From Desulfotignum sp. (GTDB lineage: Bacteria > Desulfobacterota > Desulfobacteria > Desulfobacterales > Desulfobacteraceae): a stretch of 6,574 nt of DNA. The position numbers and the translations under genes were made by a program. Shown here piece after piece: positions 6,539 through 6,574 of this stretch; position 1 is the first letter of the stretch, and every line of letters starts with the position of its first letter. Below the pieces are notes generated by a model that had not been told where the DNA came from, did no database searches, and was given only the letters and a program-made list of their open reading frames with translations. The DNA lies in the NCBI GenBank assembly GCA_021737445.1, contig JAIPDY010000186.1, forward strand, positions 1 to 6,574. Direction: 5' to 3'.

Positions 6539-6574
6539 TTTATTTTATCCGTCGTTATATCAATCGGTTTTTTT

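Overview
The window looks like chromosomal DNA of a sulfate-reducing Desulfobacterota bacterium, probably Desulfobacteraceae-like. This is inferred from the small PxxKW-type cysteine-rich protein, which I associate with that group, and from the general style of the proteins. No rRNA or other marker gene confirms it. There is no tRNA, rRNA, insertion sequence or CRISPR array.

Layout, left to right. Positions 1-168 are an upstream intergenic stretch. Three genes then run on the plus strand: a 90-residue PxxKW cysteine-rich protein (169-441), a fold-type I PLP-dependent aminotransferase (539-1858) and a CLC-family chloride channel/transporter with two C-terminal CBS domains (1882-3690). A strong intrinsic terminator (468-513) separates the first gene from the other two. 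The aminotransferase and CLC genes are 23 bases apart and look co-transcribed. Three genes run on the minus strand. A MarR-like regulator (4889-4425) overlaps the start of truA (tRNA pseudouridine synthase A, 4441-3680), so these two form a tight operon. A GAF plus HD-GYP cyclic-di-GMP phosphodiesterase (6538-5402) lies separately at the right end. The CLC and truA genes converge and their 3' ends overlap by 11 bases.

The most unusual part is the roughly 510-base gap between the MarR and HD-GYP genes. Its MarR-proximal end carries a good promoter (4950-4924, minus strand) and a perfect 5-2-5 palindrome at the expected transcription start, which suggests autorepression. The rest (about 4997-5334) is one large imperfect inverted repeat. 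Its arms match over about 165 bases each in a series of collinear helices closing on a 20-base loop. An additional 12-bp complementarity crosses the main helix, as in a pseudoknot. It has no T-tract, so it is not a simple terminator. I read it as a structured non-coding RNA or a non-autonomous, possibly dispersed, palindromic element, and I do not recognise its family.

Functionally the genes look like ordinary chromosomal content: amino-acid metabolism, anion transport, tRNA modification, a local regulator and c-di-GMP signalling. The CLC protein departs from the E. coli exchanger at two functionally important places.
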